A stretch of DNA of 64,000 nucleotides, from NCBI GenBank assembly GCA_964494475.1, contig CAZBRS010000032.1, forward strand, positions 1 to 64,000, in the 5' to 3' direction. The position numbers and the translations under genes were made by a program. Of this stretch, positions 1-7,911 are shown piece after piece; the stretch's first letter is position 1, and the number at the start of each line of letters is the position of its first letter. The notes under the pieces were generated by a model. It was not told the DNA's origin. It saw only the letters and a program-made list of their open reading frames with translations, and searched no databases. This DNA comes from CAZBRS01 sp964494475 (GTDB lineage: Bacteria; Myxococcota_A; UBA9042; CAZBRS01).

Positions 1-1619
1 ACGGCGCGGCCGCGCAGGTGCAGCGGGCGCTCGAGCACGTTCGCGACCACCGTCTCGCGCACGCCGACCAGGGTGTGCCGGTCGAACAGGCGGATCTTGC
101 CGATGTCGGTGCCCGCGATGCCGCACTGGTGGCAGAGCAGGGCAATGACCGTGCCGGGCTGCACGCCGTCGATGAGGCCGAGCCCCACGTAGAGGGCCGC
201 CATGCCCTCCTCGGGGAGCAGCCGGCCGGCCTCGCGGGGCCCGCCGTAGGGGGCGCGCGGGCCGCGATCGGCGGGCCCGGGGCGCCAGGCCGGCTTCTCG
301 GGCAGGGCGTCGGGGATCAGGCGGTGGACCAGCCCGGCCAGCACCGACTCGGCGCCGAACTCGTCGACCAGGGGCTGAAACGCCGCGGGCAGCGCCAGCT
401 TGGCGCCCAGGGAGTCTTGCACGCGCGAGGCCAGCCGCGCCCGCTTGGCGTCGACGATGGTGGCCGCGGTGGGCAGCGGCACCTCGGCGGGGCTGCAGCG
501 GGCCAGGGCCATCTGGCGCAGGAAGCGGCCCCGCTCCATCAGGCCGATCACCGTCCAGGCCTCGCCGTAGGCGCCGGCGCGCGCCGTGCGGCCGATGCGG
601 TGGGTGTAGGCCTCGGAGCTGGCGGGCAGGCCCAGGTTGAAGACGTGCGACACGCCCGGCACGTCGATGCCGCGCGCGGCCACGTCGGTGCCCACCAGCA
701 CCGTGAGCTTGCCGGCGCGGAAACGATCGAGCACGCGCTCGCGGGCCTCCTGGGGCAGGTCGCCGCTGATGCCGGCGGCCTCGAGGCCCTCGCCGGCGAT
801 GGCGCGCACCGTGTCGTCGACGCGGTCGCGGGTGCGCACGAAGACCAGGGCGCGCTCGGGCTGCAGGCTGTGCAGCAGGCGCGCCAGGGCCGCGGTCTCC
901 TCGCCGCGGGGGGCGAGCACGTACTTCTGGGGCACGTGGGCCGAGGCCGCGCGCACGTCGAGGCGCACCTCGCGCGGTTCGTCGAGCCAGCGCTCGATGG
1001 CGGCCTGCACCTGGGGCGGGAAGGTCGCGCTGAACAACCAGCGCGCCACGGACTCGCCCAGGTCCTTGACCAGCCGCTCGAGCTCGTCGGCGAAGCCCAT
1101 GTCGAGCATCTGGTCGGCTTCGTCGAGGATGACGATCTCGGCGTCGGGCTCGAGGGCGCCCTGGGCCAGGTGGTCGCACATGCGGCCGGGCGTGCCGATG
1201 ACCAGGGCCGCGCCACGCCGCAGCTCGCGCACCTGCGGCCCGGGGGGCAGCCCGCCCACCAGCACCGCCACGTGACCTTCGCCGAGCACGAGGCCCGCCT
1301 CACGCGCCGCTTGCTGGGCCAGCTCGCGCGTGGGGCACACGATCCAGACGCGGTGGATCTCGCCGGCCGCGAGCCGCGCCGCCAGCGGCAAAAGGAACGC
1401 CAGGGTCTTGCCCGAGCCCGTGCGCGCCTGGGCCAGCAGGTCGCCGCCGGTCAGCGCGAACGGGATGACCCCCGCCTGCACGGGCGTGGGGATCGTGATG
1501 CCGCGCGCCGCCAGCCCGGCCACCAGCGCCTCGGGCAGGCCGAGATCGGCGAAGGAGGGGCCGGCAGGGGGTTCGACGGGTTCAGGGGACGATTGGGTGG
1601 ACTGATCGGGGTCGCGCAT
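1..1619 (-). CDS. DEAD-box RNA helicase with DbpA-type C-terminal domain (partial, runs off left edge)
   Basis: ATP-dependent RNA helicase, probably acting in ribosome assembly or RNA remodelling in the cytoplasm. The 539 visible residues show a Q-motif region (FADLGL, then TPVQ), Walker A ARTGSGKT at about 65-72, PTRELAQQ, the DEAD box (ILDEADQMLDMGF, about 164-176), the SAT motif near 197 and HRIGRTARAG near 339. After about residue 460 comes a DbpA-type RNA-binding fold (MAALYVGLGLIDGV, then IAGTDIGKIRLFD). The stop codon lies beyond base 1. The start is the ATG after which MRDPDQST begins; a disordered Ser/Pro stretch precedes the Q motif. It follows mvaD on the same strand after 136 bases holding palindromes, so it may be a separate unit. 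The family is certain; DbpA, DeaD/CsdA and other DbpA-domain helicases cannot be separated from this fragment. Confidence 0.95.
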   Translation of the reverse strand, partial: MRDPDQSTQSSPEPVEPPAGPSFADLGLPEALVAGLAARGITIPTPVQAGVIPFALTGGDLLAQARTGSGKTLAFLLPLAARLAAGEIHRVWIVCPTRELAQQAAREAGLVLGEGHVAVLVGGLPPGPQVRELRRGAALVIGTPGRMCDHLAQGALEPDAEIVILDEADQMLDMGFADELERLVKDLGESVARWLFSATFPPQVQAAIERWLDEPREVRLDVRAASAHVPQKYVLAPRGEETAALARLLHSLQPERALVFVRTRDRVDDTVRAIAGEGLEAAGISGDLPQEARERVLDRFRAGKLTVLVGTDVAARGIDVPGVSHVFNLGLPASSEAYTHRIGRTARAGAYGEAWTVIGLMERGRFLRQMALARCSPAEVPLPTAATIVDAKRARLASRVQDSLGAKLALPAAFQPLVDEFGAESVLAGLVHRLIPDALPEKPAWRPGPADRGPRAPYGGPREAGRLLPEEGMAALYVGLGLIDGVQPGTVIALLCHQCGIAGTDIGKIRLFDRHTLVGVRETVVANVLERPLHLRGRA

Positions 1620-1704
1620 GGGCGCACTGTAGCAGACAGCGCCGCGCGCGGGTAGGGGCAACCCGGAGCGTACGCGTCGCCCAGGTAGACCCCGCAGCGG
1701 TTCT

Positions 1705-1742
1705 GACCCCGGGGTCTGTAGGGGCACCCCTTGCGGGTGCCC
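1705..1742. repeat. Palindrome pair; one member of the TGTAGGG..CA hairpin family
   Basis: GACCCCGGGGTC (1705-1716) is a perfect 12-base palindrome. It is followed by TGTA and then a hairpin with 8-base arms GGGCACCC (1722-1729) and GGGTGCCC (1735-1742) around CTTGC. The outer sequence TGTAGGGGCA matches two other palindromes in the window (18958 and 22321). It lies 14 bases downstream of the mvaD stop, so as RNA it could help end the mevalonate transcript, but no T-tract follows. It may instead be a dispersed REP-like element. Confidence 0.6.
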
Positions 1743-1755
1743 GTCGTCGGACCGG

Positions 1756-2712
1756 TCAACGCGATCGCGCACAGAGCACCCGCACGTCGGCGCCCGGCAA
1801 CGCACGCGCCAGCGCGTCGGCGACACGGGCGCCCTGCCCCGCCTCGACCGCCACGAAGGGGTTCGGCCCCGCGTCGCGGCTGACGGCGAGGGGGAAGGCC
1901 CAGTCGCCGCGCAAGCGCTCGATGGCGGCCAGCGCCTCGCGGGTGCGGGGCGTGGCGTAGTCGAGGGAGGGCACGCAGGCGGCCAGCACCTCGTGCATCA
2001 GGCGCGAGTTGGCCTCGGCCAGGGCGAAGAGGTGCCCGAGGTCACGCTCGGCCAGCGCCGCGAGGGCCGCGTCGAAGTGAAAGCGCCCCAGCTCGAGCCA
2101 CTCGGCGTAGAGCGGCGAGGTCGCGCGGGCGCGCTCCATGGCCACGGCCGAGGGCACCGATTTGGGTCCGGGTTCGACGATCGCGGCCACGAGCTCGACG
2201 GCCACGTCGGGGTCGACCGCGAACGCGCGGCCGTCGGTCTCTAGGGCCGACCAGCCGTCGAAGCACGCCCGCGCCGCCGAGCCCGAGCCCAGACGAGCCA
2301 GCGCGGCCACGTCGACGGCGGGCAGGGTCAGGCCGGCGGCCTTCACCGAGGCGCGCGCCAGGGCCGCGAACGAGCTGGACGAGCTGGCCAGGCCGGCCGC
2401 AGCGGGCAGGCGGTTCGTCACGCGCGCCCGGAAGCTCACGAGCGCACCGCCAGCGACCCGCGTGGCGTCCCACAAGCGCACGGCCCGCGCCAGCGCGGCG
2501 GCCGACGCCGGCCGACCGTCCAGCTCCAGGGTCTCGGGCGCGCCCGCGGGCAGCGCCTCGACCACGGCCTCGGAGCCGAAGCCCCGAACCGTGAGCCCCA
2601 GGCTGGGCGTGGCCGGCAGGTTCAGCGCGTCGTCGCGCTTGCCGAAGTACTTGATGAGCGCGAGGCTGGGCCCGGCCTCGGACTTGGAGAAGGAGGTCGT
2701 GGCCTCGCTCAT
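1756..2712 (-). CDS. mvaD: Diphosphomevalonate decarboxylase
   Basis: GHMP-family enzyme that converts mevalonate 5-diphosphate to isopentenyl diphosphate with ATP use, the last step of the mevalonate pathway. The 318 residues fit the family length. Conserved features are the N-terminal LIKYFGKRD (Lys21), the phosphate-binding stretch PAAAGLASSSSS (about 103-114) and the catalytic Asp280 in SRDAGPNPF. The start ATG at 2712 overlaps the mvk stop in an ATGA, indicating translational coupling. It is the last gene of the six-gene operon starting at 7766. A phosphomevalonate decarboxylase role (the archaeal-type alternative) is possible, because no phosphomevalonate kinase is seen nearby. The retained decarboxylase Asp supports a true decarboxylase either way. 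Confidence 0.93.
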   Translation of the reverse strand: MSEATTSFSKSEAGPSLALIKYFGKRDDALNLPATPSLGLTVRGFGSEAVVEALPAGAPETLELDGRPASAAALARAVRLWDATRVAGGALVSFRARVTNRLPAAAGLASSSSSFAALARASVKAAGLTLPAVDVAALARLGSGSAARACFDGWSALETDGRAFAVDPDVAVELVAAIVEPGPKSVPSAVAMERARATSPLYAEWLELGRFHFDAALAALAERDLGHLFALAEANSRLMHEVLAACVPSLDYATPRTREALAAIERLRGDWAFPLAVSRDAGPNPFVAVEAGQGARVADALARALPGADVRVLCARSR

Positions 2713-3608
2713 GACGGGTGCGTGACCTCCGGGCTCGTGAGGGGGATGACCGCGCACCCCTCGGCTCGCAGGCGCACCGTGAGCCAGGCCGGATCGGCGT
2801 GCAGCACGAACACGGCGCCGCCCCCCCCCGCCCCGCTCACTTTGGCACCCAGCGCCCCGAGCTCGCGGGCTCGCTCGCACAGGCGCGCCTGGCCTTCGGA
2901 GACGACCCCCAGGCGCACGAGCAGCGCGTGGTTCTCGTCGACGGCCCGGCCCAGGGTCGACCAGTCGCGGCGCGCCAGCGCCGACAGGCCGCCGGCCAGC
3001 ACCGCCAGGTAGTCGTGCACCAGGGGCAGCAGGCCCGCGGCGTCGGACGCGACGCGCCGCTGCGCGGCGGCGGTGCTGCGGGTCTCGCCCGACAGCACGA
3101 GCAGCCCGGGCGGGGTCGCGGCGGCGATGGGCGCCCAGTCGCCGAGGGAGGTGAAGCGGATGGGCACGGCGGCCGAGACGACCGTGGGGTCGAGGCCGCT
3201 GGGCGCCGCGTGGAACAGGCGCTCGAGGGCGCGCAGGCGGGCCAGGCCGCGGTGGCCGTCGGCGACCCCCAGGCGATGCAGCGCGTCGGCCATGGCCACC
3301 ACGAGCGCCGCGCTCGAGCCGAGGCCTGCGCCCGCGGGCAAGGTGGAGGCCACCGACACGCGGAGCGTGCCGGGCAGCGCGCGCAGGCGGCGGCCGACCA
3401 GGCGCAGGGCCAGCTTGAGGGCCCCGGGGTCGCGCACGTTGCCGGCCACCGAGAGCCCCGGGGTGGGGCCGGGCTCGACGCGGGCCGTGACGGTGAGCGA
3501 GCGCGTGAGCAGCGGCCAGGCCACGGCCGGGGCGCCGTGAACGACGAAATGTTCGCCGAACAGGATCCACTTGCCGCACGCGCTGGCCACCGACGGCGCG
3601 GGGGTCAT
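2709..3608 (-). CDS. mvk: Mevalonate kinase
   Basis: GHMP kinase that phosphorylates mevalonate at the 5-hydroxyl. At 299 residues it has the N-terminal GKWILFGEHFVVHG (Lys13, Glu19, His20), the ATP loop PAGAGLGSSAAL from residue 91, and the C-terminal GHMP motif GAKVSGAGGGGAVF near 260. This Gly run is encoded by a run of nine G on the coding strand (2821-2829), a potential slippage site; the frame is intact here. Start and stop both overlap the neighbours by 4 bases (ATGA with mvaA and mvaD), so the block is one transcript. A phosphomevalonate kinase function is less likely given the GEHFVVHG signature. Confidence 0.92.
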   Translation of the reverse strand: MTPAPSVASACGKWILFGEHFVVHGAPAVAWPLLTRSLTVTARVEPGPTPGLSVAGNVRDPGALKLALRLVGRRLRALPGTLRVSVASTLPAGAGLGSSAALVVAMADALHRLGVADGHRGLARLRALERLFHAAPSGLDPTVVSAAVPIRFTSLGDWAPIAAATPPGLLVLSGETRSTAAAQRRVASDAAGLLPLVHDYLAVLAGGLSALARRDWSTLGRAVDENHALLVRLGVVSEGQARLCERARELGALGAKVSGAGGGGAVFVLHADPAWLTVRLRAEGCAVIPLTSPEVTHPS

Positions 3609-4768
3609 GGGGGCGGCTCCCTCTCCAATCGACGGTGCCCCTCGGTGATGCCGCAGGTGACCAACGCGCGCAAGGCCGCGAGGTTCTGGGCCAGGCCCAC
3701 GGCCGCCAGCAACTCCGAGAGCCCGGCGGCCGTCGTGACGCCCGCGAGCGCGAGCGCTGCCCCCACCACGGGGTGAACGCTCGCCGCCCCACCGACGAGC
3801 CCGACGGGCGTGGGCAGCTCGAGCCGGCCCACCAGGTGGTCGGCCTCGACGCGCCACGTGGCCAGGGGCCGGATCGCCCCGTCGCGGACGGCGTGGGCGT
3901 GCGCGGCGGCCTCGAGCGCGCGCGTGTCCTGGCCGGCGGCCAGCGCCAACCCCGTGGCGCCGTTGAGGATGCCCTTGTTGTGCGTGACGGCGCGCACGGG
4001 ATCGACCTCGGCCACCTCGGACAAACGCGCGATGCGCGCGGCGACGTGGCCGCCGATCTCGGACAACGCCACCCGCCCCTCGGCGCGAGCCACGCGGCCG
4101 CGCGGGTGGTTCGTGACGATGGCGGCCAACACGACCCCGCCCGCGAGCTCGGCCACACGGGGCGCGAGCGCTTCGGCCATGGCCGTGACCAGGTTCGCGC
4201 CCATGGCCTCGGCCACGTCGACCACCAGGTGCACGGCCAGCAGGTCGCAGGCCGCGGGGCCGGGCGCGCGCACCTCGAGCGCACGCGGCCCGCCGCCCGC
4301 CCGCGCCAGGGCCGGGTGGCCCCGGGCCGCCGCCTCGAGCAGCTCGCGACCGTGGGCGTTCAGCGCGTCGGTCGCCGCGCGCCGATCGGCCACGCCGGTC
4401 AGCAGAATCTGCGCCTCGGCCTCGCGCGGCGCCGCCGTCGCCACGACTCCGGCGCCGGCGCGGAGCAGGCTGCCGGCGGCGGCGAGCGCGGCGGCCACCG
4501 AGCGCTCCTCGGTGGCGAGGGGCACGAAGACGTCGCGGCCGTTCAGGCGCAGGTTGGGCACGACCGACAGGGGGAGAGGAAAGCTACCGACCACGTCTTC
4601 GGCCAGCCTCGCGAGCACCTCGACCGCAACGCCCGCAGCCAGGGGCGCGAGCGACGATCGTGGCACGCCCAGGGCCGCGGCCAGCGCGTCGAGGCGCGCC
4701 TCGGGCGTGAGCCTGTGGAAGCCGGGCCAGCGGGAGCCGGACCCGCGACGCTCGGCCCCAGCGGTCAC
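3605..4768 (-). CDS. mvaA: Class II hydroxymethylglutaryl-CoA reductase
   Basis: Reduces HMG-CoA to mevalonate, the committed step of the pathway. The 387 residues carry the class II catalytic set: Glu in ATEERSV (87/88), Lys265 in THNKGILNGA, Asp281 in AGQDTRALEA and His378 in GITEGHRRL, plus the VGLVGGA loop (322-328). There is no membrane anchor, as expected for bacterial enzymes. The protein ends nine residues after the catalytic His. Well-studied class II enzymes such as that of Pseudomonas mevalonii continue for about 45 residues in a C-terminal flap, so this one is short at the end. It sits between fni and mvk with 4-base overlaps on both sides. Confidence 0.94.
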   Translation of the reverse strand: MTAGAERRGSGSRWPGFHRLTPEARLDALAAALGVPRSSLAPLAAGVAVEVLARLAEDVVGSFPLPLSVVPNLRLNGRDVFVPLATEERSVAAALAAAGSLLRAGAGVVATAAPREAEAQILLTGVADRRAATDALNAHGRELLEAAARGHPALARAGGGPRALEVRAPGPAACDLLAVHLVVDVAEAMGANLVTAMAEALAPRVAELAGGVVLAAIVTNHPRGRVARAEGRVALSEIGGHVAARIARLSEVAEVDPVRAVTHNKGILNGATGLALAAGQDTRALEAAAHAHAVRDGAIRPLATWRVEADHLVGRLELPTPVGLVGGAASVHPVVGAALALAGVTTAAGLSELLAAVGLAQNLAALRALVTCGITEGHRRLEREPPP

Positions 4769-5796
4769 GACACGGCCTCGAGCACCCCGCGCCCGCGCTC
4801 GCGCAACGTGCCCACGTCGCGCACGCCCGTGGCGAAGAGGGTGAGCCGGAAGGCCTCGCGCCAGGACTGCAGGAGCCCCAGCGCCTCCTCTTCGGACGCC
4901 AGGGCCGCCACCAGCAGCGGCGCGGCCGCGCTGGCCAGGCTGGCGCCCAGGGCCAGGCAGGTGAAGACGTCGACGCCCCCACGCACGCCCCCCCCGGCGA
5001 TGACGGGGTGCGGGAACTCCGCCGCCGCCACCAGCCCCTCGGCCAGAGGCGTACCCAGGTCTTGCAGCTCGCGCGCCGCGCGCGCTCGCACGGGGTCGAT
5101 GACCCGCGCGGCCTCGACCCGCGTGAACGAGGTGCCCCCCGCGCCCTGGATCGAGAGCCAGTCGATGGGCAGCGCCGCCAGCCGGGGCAGCGCGCGCGGC
5201 GCGACGCCGGAGCCCACGGTCTTCAGCCCCACGGGCACGGACAGGCGCTCGGCCAGCGACCGCACGGCAGTCGCCACCCCCGTGAAGTCGGTGTCGCCGC
5301 TGGGCTGCACGGCCTCGTGCAGCGGGTTCAGGTGCACCGAGAGCCCGTCGAGGCCGAGCCGCGCCACCAGCTCGGCCAGCCGCGCCGGCACGGCCGGGTC
5401 GCGGAGCGCCGTGGCCCCGATGTTGCCGAGCAGCAGGCCCGAAGGGACGAGCGCGCGCACGTCGTAGGTGGCGAGCACGTCGGGGCCGCCGGTCAGGGCG
5501 GGGCGCAGCGAGCCGAGCTCGAGCCCCACGCCGGTCGCCGCCGCCACCCGCGCCAACCGGCGGTTCAAGAGGCCTCCCTCGACCGGGCCCCCCGACATGG
5601 CCGCGATCAGGAACGGAAAGCCAAGCTCGCGCCCCAGGAACGACGTCGAGGTCGTGACGTCGCCGAGCGCCAGCTCGGGCAGGGGATCGAGGGAGGGTCG
5701 CCAGCGCTCGAGCCCGGTGGTCACGTCGCGCATGGCCGCGGTGCCGTCGGCGACCAGGCGCAGGTGATCGCGCTTGCGCTCAGAGAGGTCGTCCAT
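4765..5796 (-). CDS. fni: Type 2 isopentenyl-diphosphate isomerase (FMN-dependent)
   Basis: Interconverts isopentenyl and dimethylallyl diphosphate with reduced FMN. The 343 residues start with SERKRDHL, the substrate-binding N-terminal signature. They also show FLIAAMSGG (62-70), LGNIGA, HLNPLHEAVQPSGD (155-168), LSIQGAGGTSFTRVE and the FMN-phosphate region VIAGGGVRGGVDVFTCLALGA. The normally invariant Gln of HLNxxQE is His160 here, read directly from the CAC codon. It overlaps the TolC-like gene by 17 bases and mvaA by 4. The family assignment is firm; activity with His160 is not established. Confidence 0.93.
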   Translation of the reverse strand: MDDLSERKRDHLRLVADGTAAMRDVTTGLERWRPSLDPLPELALGDVTTSTSFLGRELGFPFLIAAMSGGPVEGGLLNRRLARVAAATGVGLELGSLRPALTGGPDVLATYDVRALVPSGLLLGNIGATALRDPAVPARLAELVARLGLDGLSVHLNPLHEAVQPSGDTDFTGVATAVRSLAERLSVPVGLKTVGSGVAPRALPRLAALPIDWLSIQGAGGTSFTRVEAARVIDPVRARAARELQDLGTPLAEGLVAAAEFPHPVIAGGGVRGGVDVFTCLALGASLASAAAPLLVAALASEEEALGLLQSWREAFRLTLFATGVRDVGTLRERGRGVLEAVS

Positions 5797-7093
5797 CGAG
5801 GCCCACCAACTTCACGATCTGGTGCCACGTGAGGTTCAGCTCGAGCACGGCGCGCAGGTGGTCCTCCTTGCGCTTGTAGTACTCCTTGAGCGCCTCGACG
5901 ACCTCCTTGACCTCGATCAGGCCGCTGTCGTAGAGGTTCGAGCGATCGACCAGCCAGCTTCGCGCGGCCTTCTCGGCGCCCTTCGTCACGCGGATCATCT
6001 GCCGCTGGTCGTCGAGCTTGCGAGAGAGATCGCGCACGTCGAGCGCCAGCTTGCGGCGATAGAGGTCTTGCTTCTGCTCGGCCAGGCTCTGCAGCGCGCG
6101 CTGTTTGCGCACCGCCGCCAGGCGCCCCACCACGTCGAGCTCCCACTTGAGGCCCAGCACCGCGCCGGCGTACCAGGTGTTGTAGGGGTCGTAGATGAGC
6201 TGGCCGTTGAACCGGTTGTCGACGGGATCGGCGCGCTGGTACTTGCCATACCCCAGGAGCGCCAGATCGGGCCACCAGCGGCGCTTCTCGAGATCGGCCT
6301 GCAGCCTGGCGAAGCGCGACTCGACCCCCAGCACGCGCACCTCGGGCGCGCCCTCGAGGGCGGCCACCCAGGCCTCGACCTGGCCCGGCTCGGCCTCGAC
6401 GGCCTGCAGGGGGGCCTCGGCCAGCTCCAGAGCCTCGGGGCCCGGGAGCCCCGCCAGCGCCGCCAGCGCCTCGCGCGCCGCCTGCTTGCCCCGCTGGAGC
6501 TCGAGCTCGAGGCGCGTGATGTCGGCCTCGTACACGCGCAGCTTGAAGCTGTCGATCTGGTCGTACTCGTCGGCGTCGTCGGCCTCGAGCTTGTCGAGGC
6601 GCTTCTTCGCCTTGTCGAAGTACGAGCGGCCCTCCCGCGCCAGCACCTCGGCCTCGGCCACGAAGCGCAGGTTCTCGATCAGGCGGCGCACCTGCTGGCG
6701 GACCTCGACCTCGAGCACGCGCGCCTTCTCGGCGGCCAGATCGCGACCCGCCTCGCCCAGGTCGTCGAGGAGCGCGAGCTTGCCGAAGGTGTACAGCGGC
6801 ATGCTGGCCTCGGCCTCGACGCGCGCCACGTAGCCCACCTCGGAGAAGTCGGACGTGAGGCGCCCCGTGCTGTCGACGGTCTGCCCCGGCAGGTAGCCGC
6901 CGCCGGCCGAGACCTTGAGCGTGGGCACCCACGCCAGGCTGGCCCGCAGGTACTCGGCCTCGGCCACGTCGTGCCCCAGGCGGGCCAGGGCCATGAGGGG
7001 GCTGTGCTCGACCGCGTAGCCCTCGAGCTCGTCGGCCGACATGGGCGCGGCAGCGAGCCACGCGGAGAGCACGAGGGCGAGGCTAGAAGACAT
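5780..7093 (-). CDS. TolC-family outer-membrane efflux protein
   Basis: Expected to form the outer-membrane channel/periplasmic tunnel of a type I or RND exporter. The 437 residues begin with a short hydrophobic signal (MSSSLALVLSAWLAAAP). Two halves of long amphipathic helices follow, rich in Glu, Lys, Arg and Leu, separated by strand-like segments (VARVEAEASMPLYTFGK and GAVLGLKWELDVVGR), the usual TolC repeat pattern. Its start lies 11 bases inside the end of the barrel gene and its end overlaps fni by 17 bases, so it is co-transcribed with the mevalonate genes. No partner fusion protein or inner-membrane pump is present next to it. The substrate is unknown. Confidence 0.85.
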   Translation of the reverse strand: MSSSLALVLSAWLAAAPMSADELEGYAVEHSPLMALARLGHDVAEAEYLRASLAWVPTLKVSAGGGYLPGQTVDSTGRLTSDFSEVGYVARVEAEASMPLYTFGKLALLDDLGEAGRDLAAEKARVLEVEVRQQVRRLIENLRFVAEAEVLAREGRSYFDKAKKRLDKLEADDADEYDQIDSFKLRVYEADITRLELELQRGKQAAREALAALAGLPGPEALELAEAPLQAVEAEPGQVEAWVAALEGAPEVRVLGVESRFARLQADLEKRRWWPDLALLGYGKYQRADPVDNRFNGQLIYDPYNTWYAGAVLGLKWELDVVGRLAAVRKQRALQSLAEQKQDLYRRKLALDVRDLSRKLDDQRQMIRVTKGAEKAARSWLVDRSNLYDSGLIEVKEVVEALKEYYKRKEDHLRAVLELNLTWHQIVKLVGLDGRPL

Positions 7094-7766
7094 AGGCCAC
7101 GCCCGCCAGCAGCGCGAACTGGAACGACTCGGAGGCCTTGACCACGAACGTGCCGCGCGCCGCGTCGAAGGTGTCGAAGCGCTCCTGCCACTCCTTCGGC
7201 TGGGTCACGTTGATGGCCGTGCGCAGCGAGATGGGGATGGCGAGCTTCCAGACGTTCAGGCAGACCCCGAGGTCGACGTCGACGAAGGTGTCGTTCGCCG
7301 ACACAGCGCCGAGCCCCGAGGTCGCGAGCAGCCCCGACGTGTCGAGCCACGCCGATCGCCCGAAGGTGAACTCGGGGCCCACGCCCAGGCTGAACTCGAC
7401 GAAGCCGAGCGGCAGCACGGCCTTCGCCAGGATCGGCAGACGCACCTGCGTGTACCGCGTGTAGATCGTGACGACGCCCCCGTTGATGGACTCCTTGAAC
7501 CCGTTCTGTTCGTAGAGCACGTCGACCTCGAGGGCCAGGAACTTCAGGGCGTGGAGCTCGACCATCAGGCCGCCGCCCCCCCCCACGAAGAAGAGGGCGT
7601 TCTGCCACCCGGCGTCGGCTCCGCTGAAGCGCGGCGCGCCGTCGGGGGCCGCCCACAGATTGCCCGTCACCGCCCCCTTGACCCCCACGCGCAGATCCCA
7701 CAAAAAGTCGGCGCGCGCCGTGACGGGCAGGAGCAGGAGGGCCAGGATCAGAAGCCAACGTCGCAT
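7083..7766 (-). CDS. Outer-membrane beta-barrel protein, first gene of the mevalonate operon
   Basis: Unknown function. The 227 residues start with a clear Sec signal (MRRWLLILALLLLPVTARA). The mature part is alternating Gly/aromatic strands (NALFFVGGGGGLMVELHAL, SFQFALLAGVAYVF) ending in an aromatic, typical of an 8-10-strand barrel. A reading 20 codons longer exists, but it would place non-signal sequence before the signal peptide and would pass through the predicted promoter, so the ATG at 7766 is preferred. It heads the operon with TolC, fni, mvaA, mvk and mvaD. A nine-C run at about 7576-7584 encodes its Gly tract. Confidence 0.75.
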   Translation of the reverse strand: MRRWLLILALLLLPVTARADFLWDLRVGVKGAVTGNLWAAPDGAPRFSGADAGWQNALFFVGGGGGLMVELHALKFLALEVDVLYEQNGFKESINGGVVTIYTRYTQVRLPILAKAVLPLGFVEFSLGVGPEFTFGRSAWLDTSGLLATSGLGAVSANDTFVDVDLGVCLNVWKLAIPISLRTAINVTQPKEWQERFDTFDAARGTFVVKASESFQFALLAGVAYVF

Positions 7767-7797
7767 CTGGGGATCCTCTCGCCGAAGGGTCCCGCGG

Positions 7798-7826
7798 AGT
7801 CTACCGCAAGCCACGAGAATCCTCAA
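7798..7826 (-). promoter_or_regulatory. Sigma70-like promoter for the barrel-tolC-mevalonate operon
   Basis: Reading on the minus strand: TTGAGG (7821-7826), a 17-base spacer, TAGACT (7798-7803); four of six matches to consensus in each box. Transcription would start near 7790, just upstream of the ATG at 7766. It is back to back with the promoter of the tail-tube gene. Confidence 0.55.
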
Positions 7827-7850
7827 CGGGCCGGGGCGGCCTCGCCTCCC

Positions 7851-7879
7851 TTGACTTCACCCCCTGCCTTTTCGATACT
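7851..7879 (+). promoter_or_regulatory. Sigma70-like promoter for the tail-tube gene
   Basis: TTGACT (7851-7856), a 17-base spacer and GATACT (7874-7879): five and four of six matches to consensus. AGGAG (7899-7903) lies eight bases before the ATG at 7912, giving a complete expression signal for a single gene. Confidence 0.6.
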
Positions 7880-7911
7880 GTGAACCGGTCTCGCGCACAG
7901 GAGCATCGCCC

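Noticed and set aside
18..1655. Long plus-strand reading opposite the helicase
   Set aside because: Its product is low-complexity Arg/Gly/Ala sequence with no domain; the opposite strand shows all helicase motifs. High GC makes antisense frames open.
1756..4284. An 842-aa reading covering mvaD and the shadow of mvk and mvaA
   Set aside because: Only the last 318 residues (from ATG 2712) are a real protein; the first part is Arg/Pro/Ser-rich antisense-like sequence in a shadow frame of mvk and mvaA.
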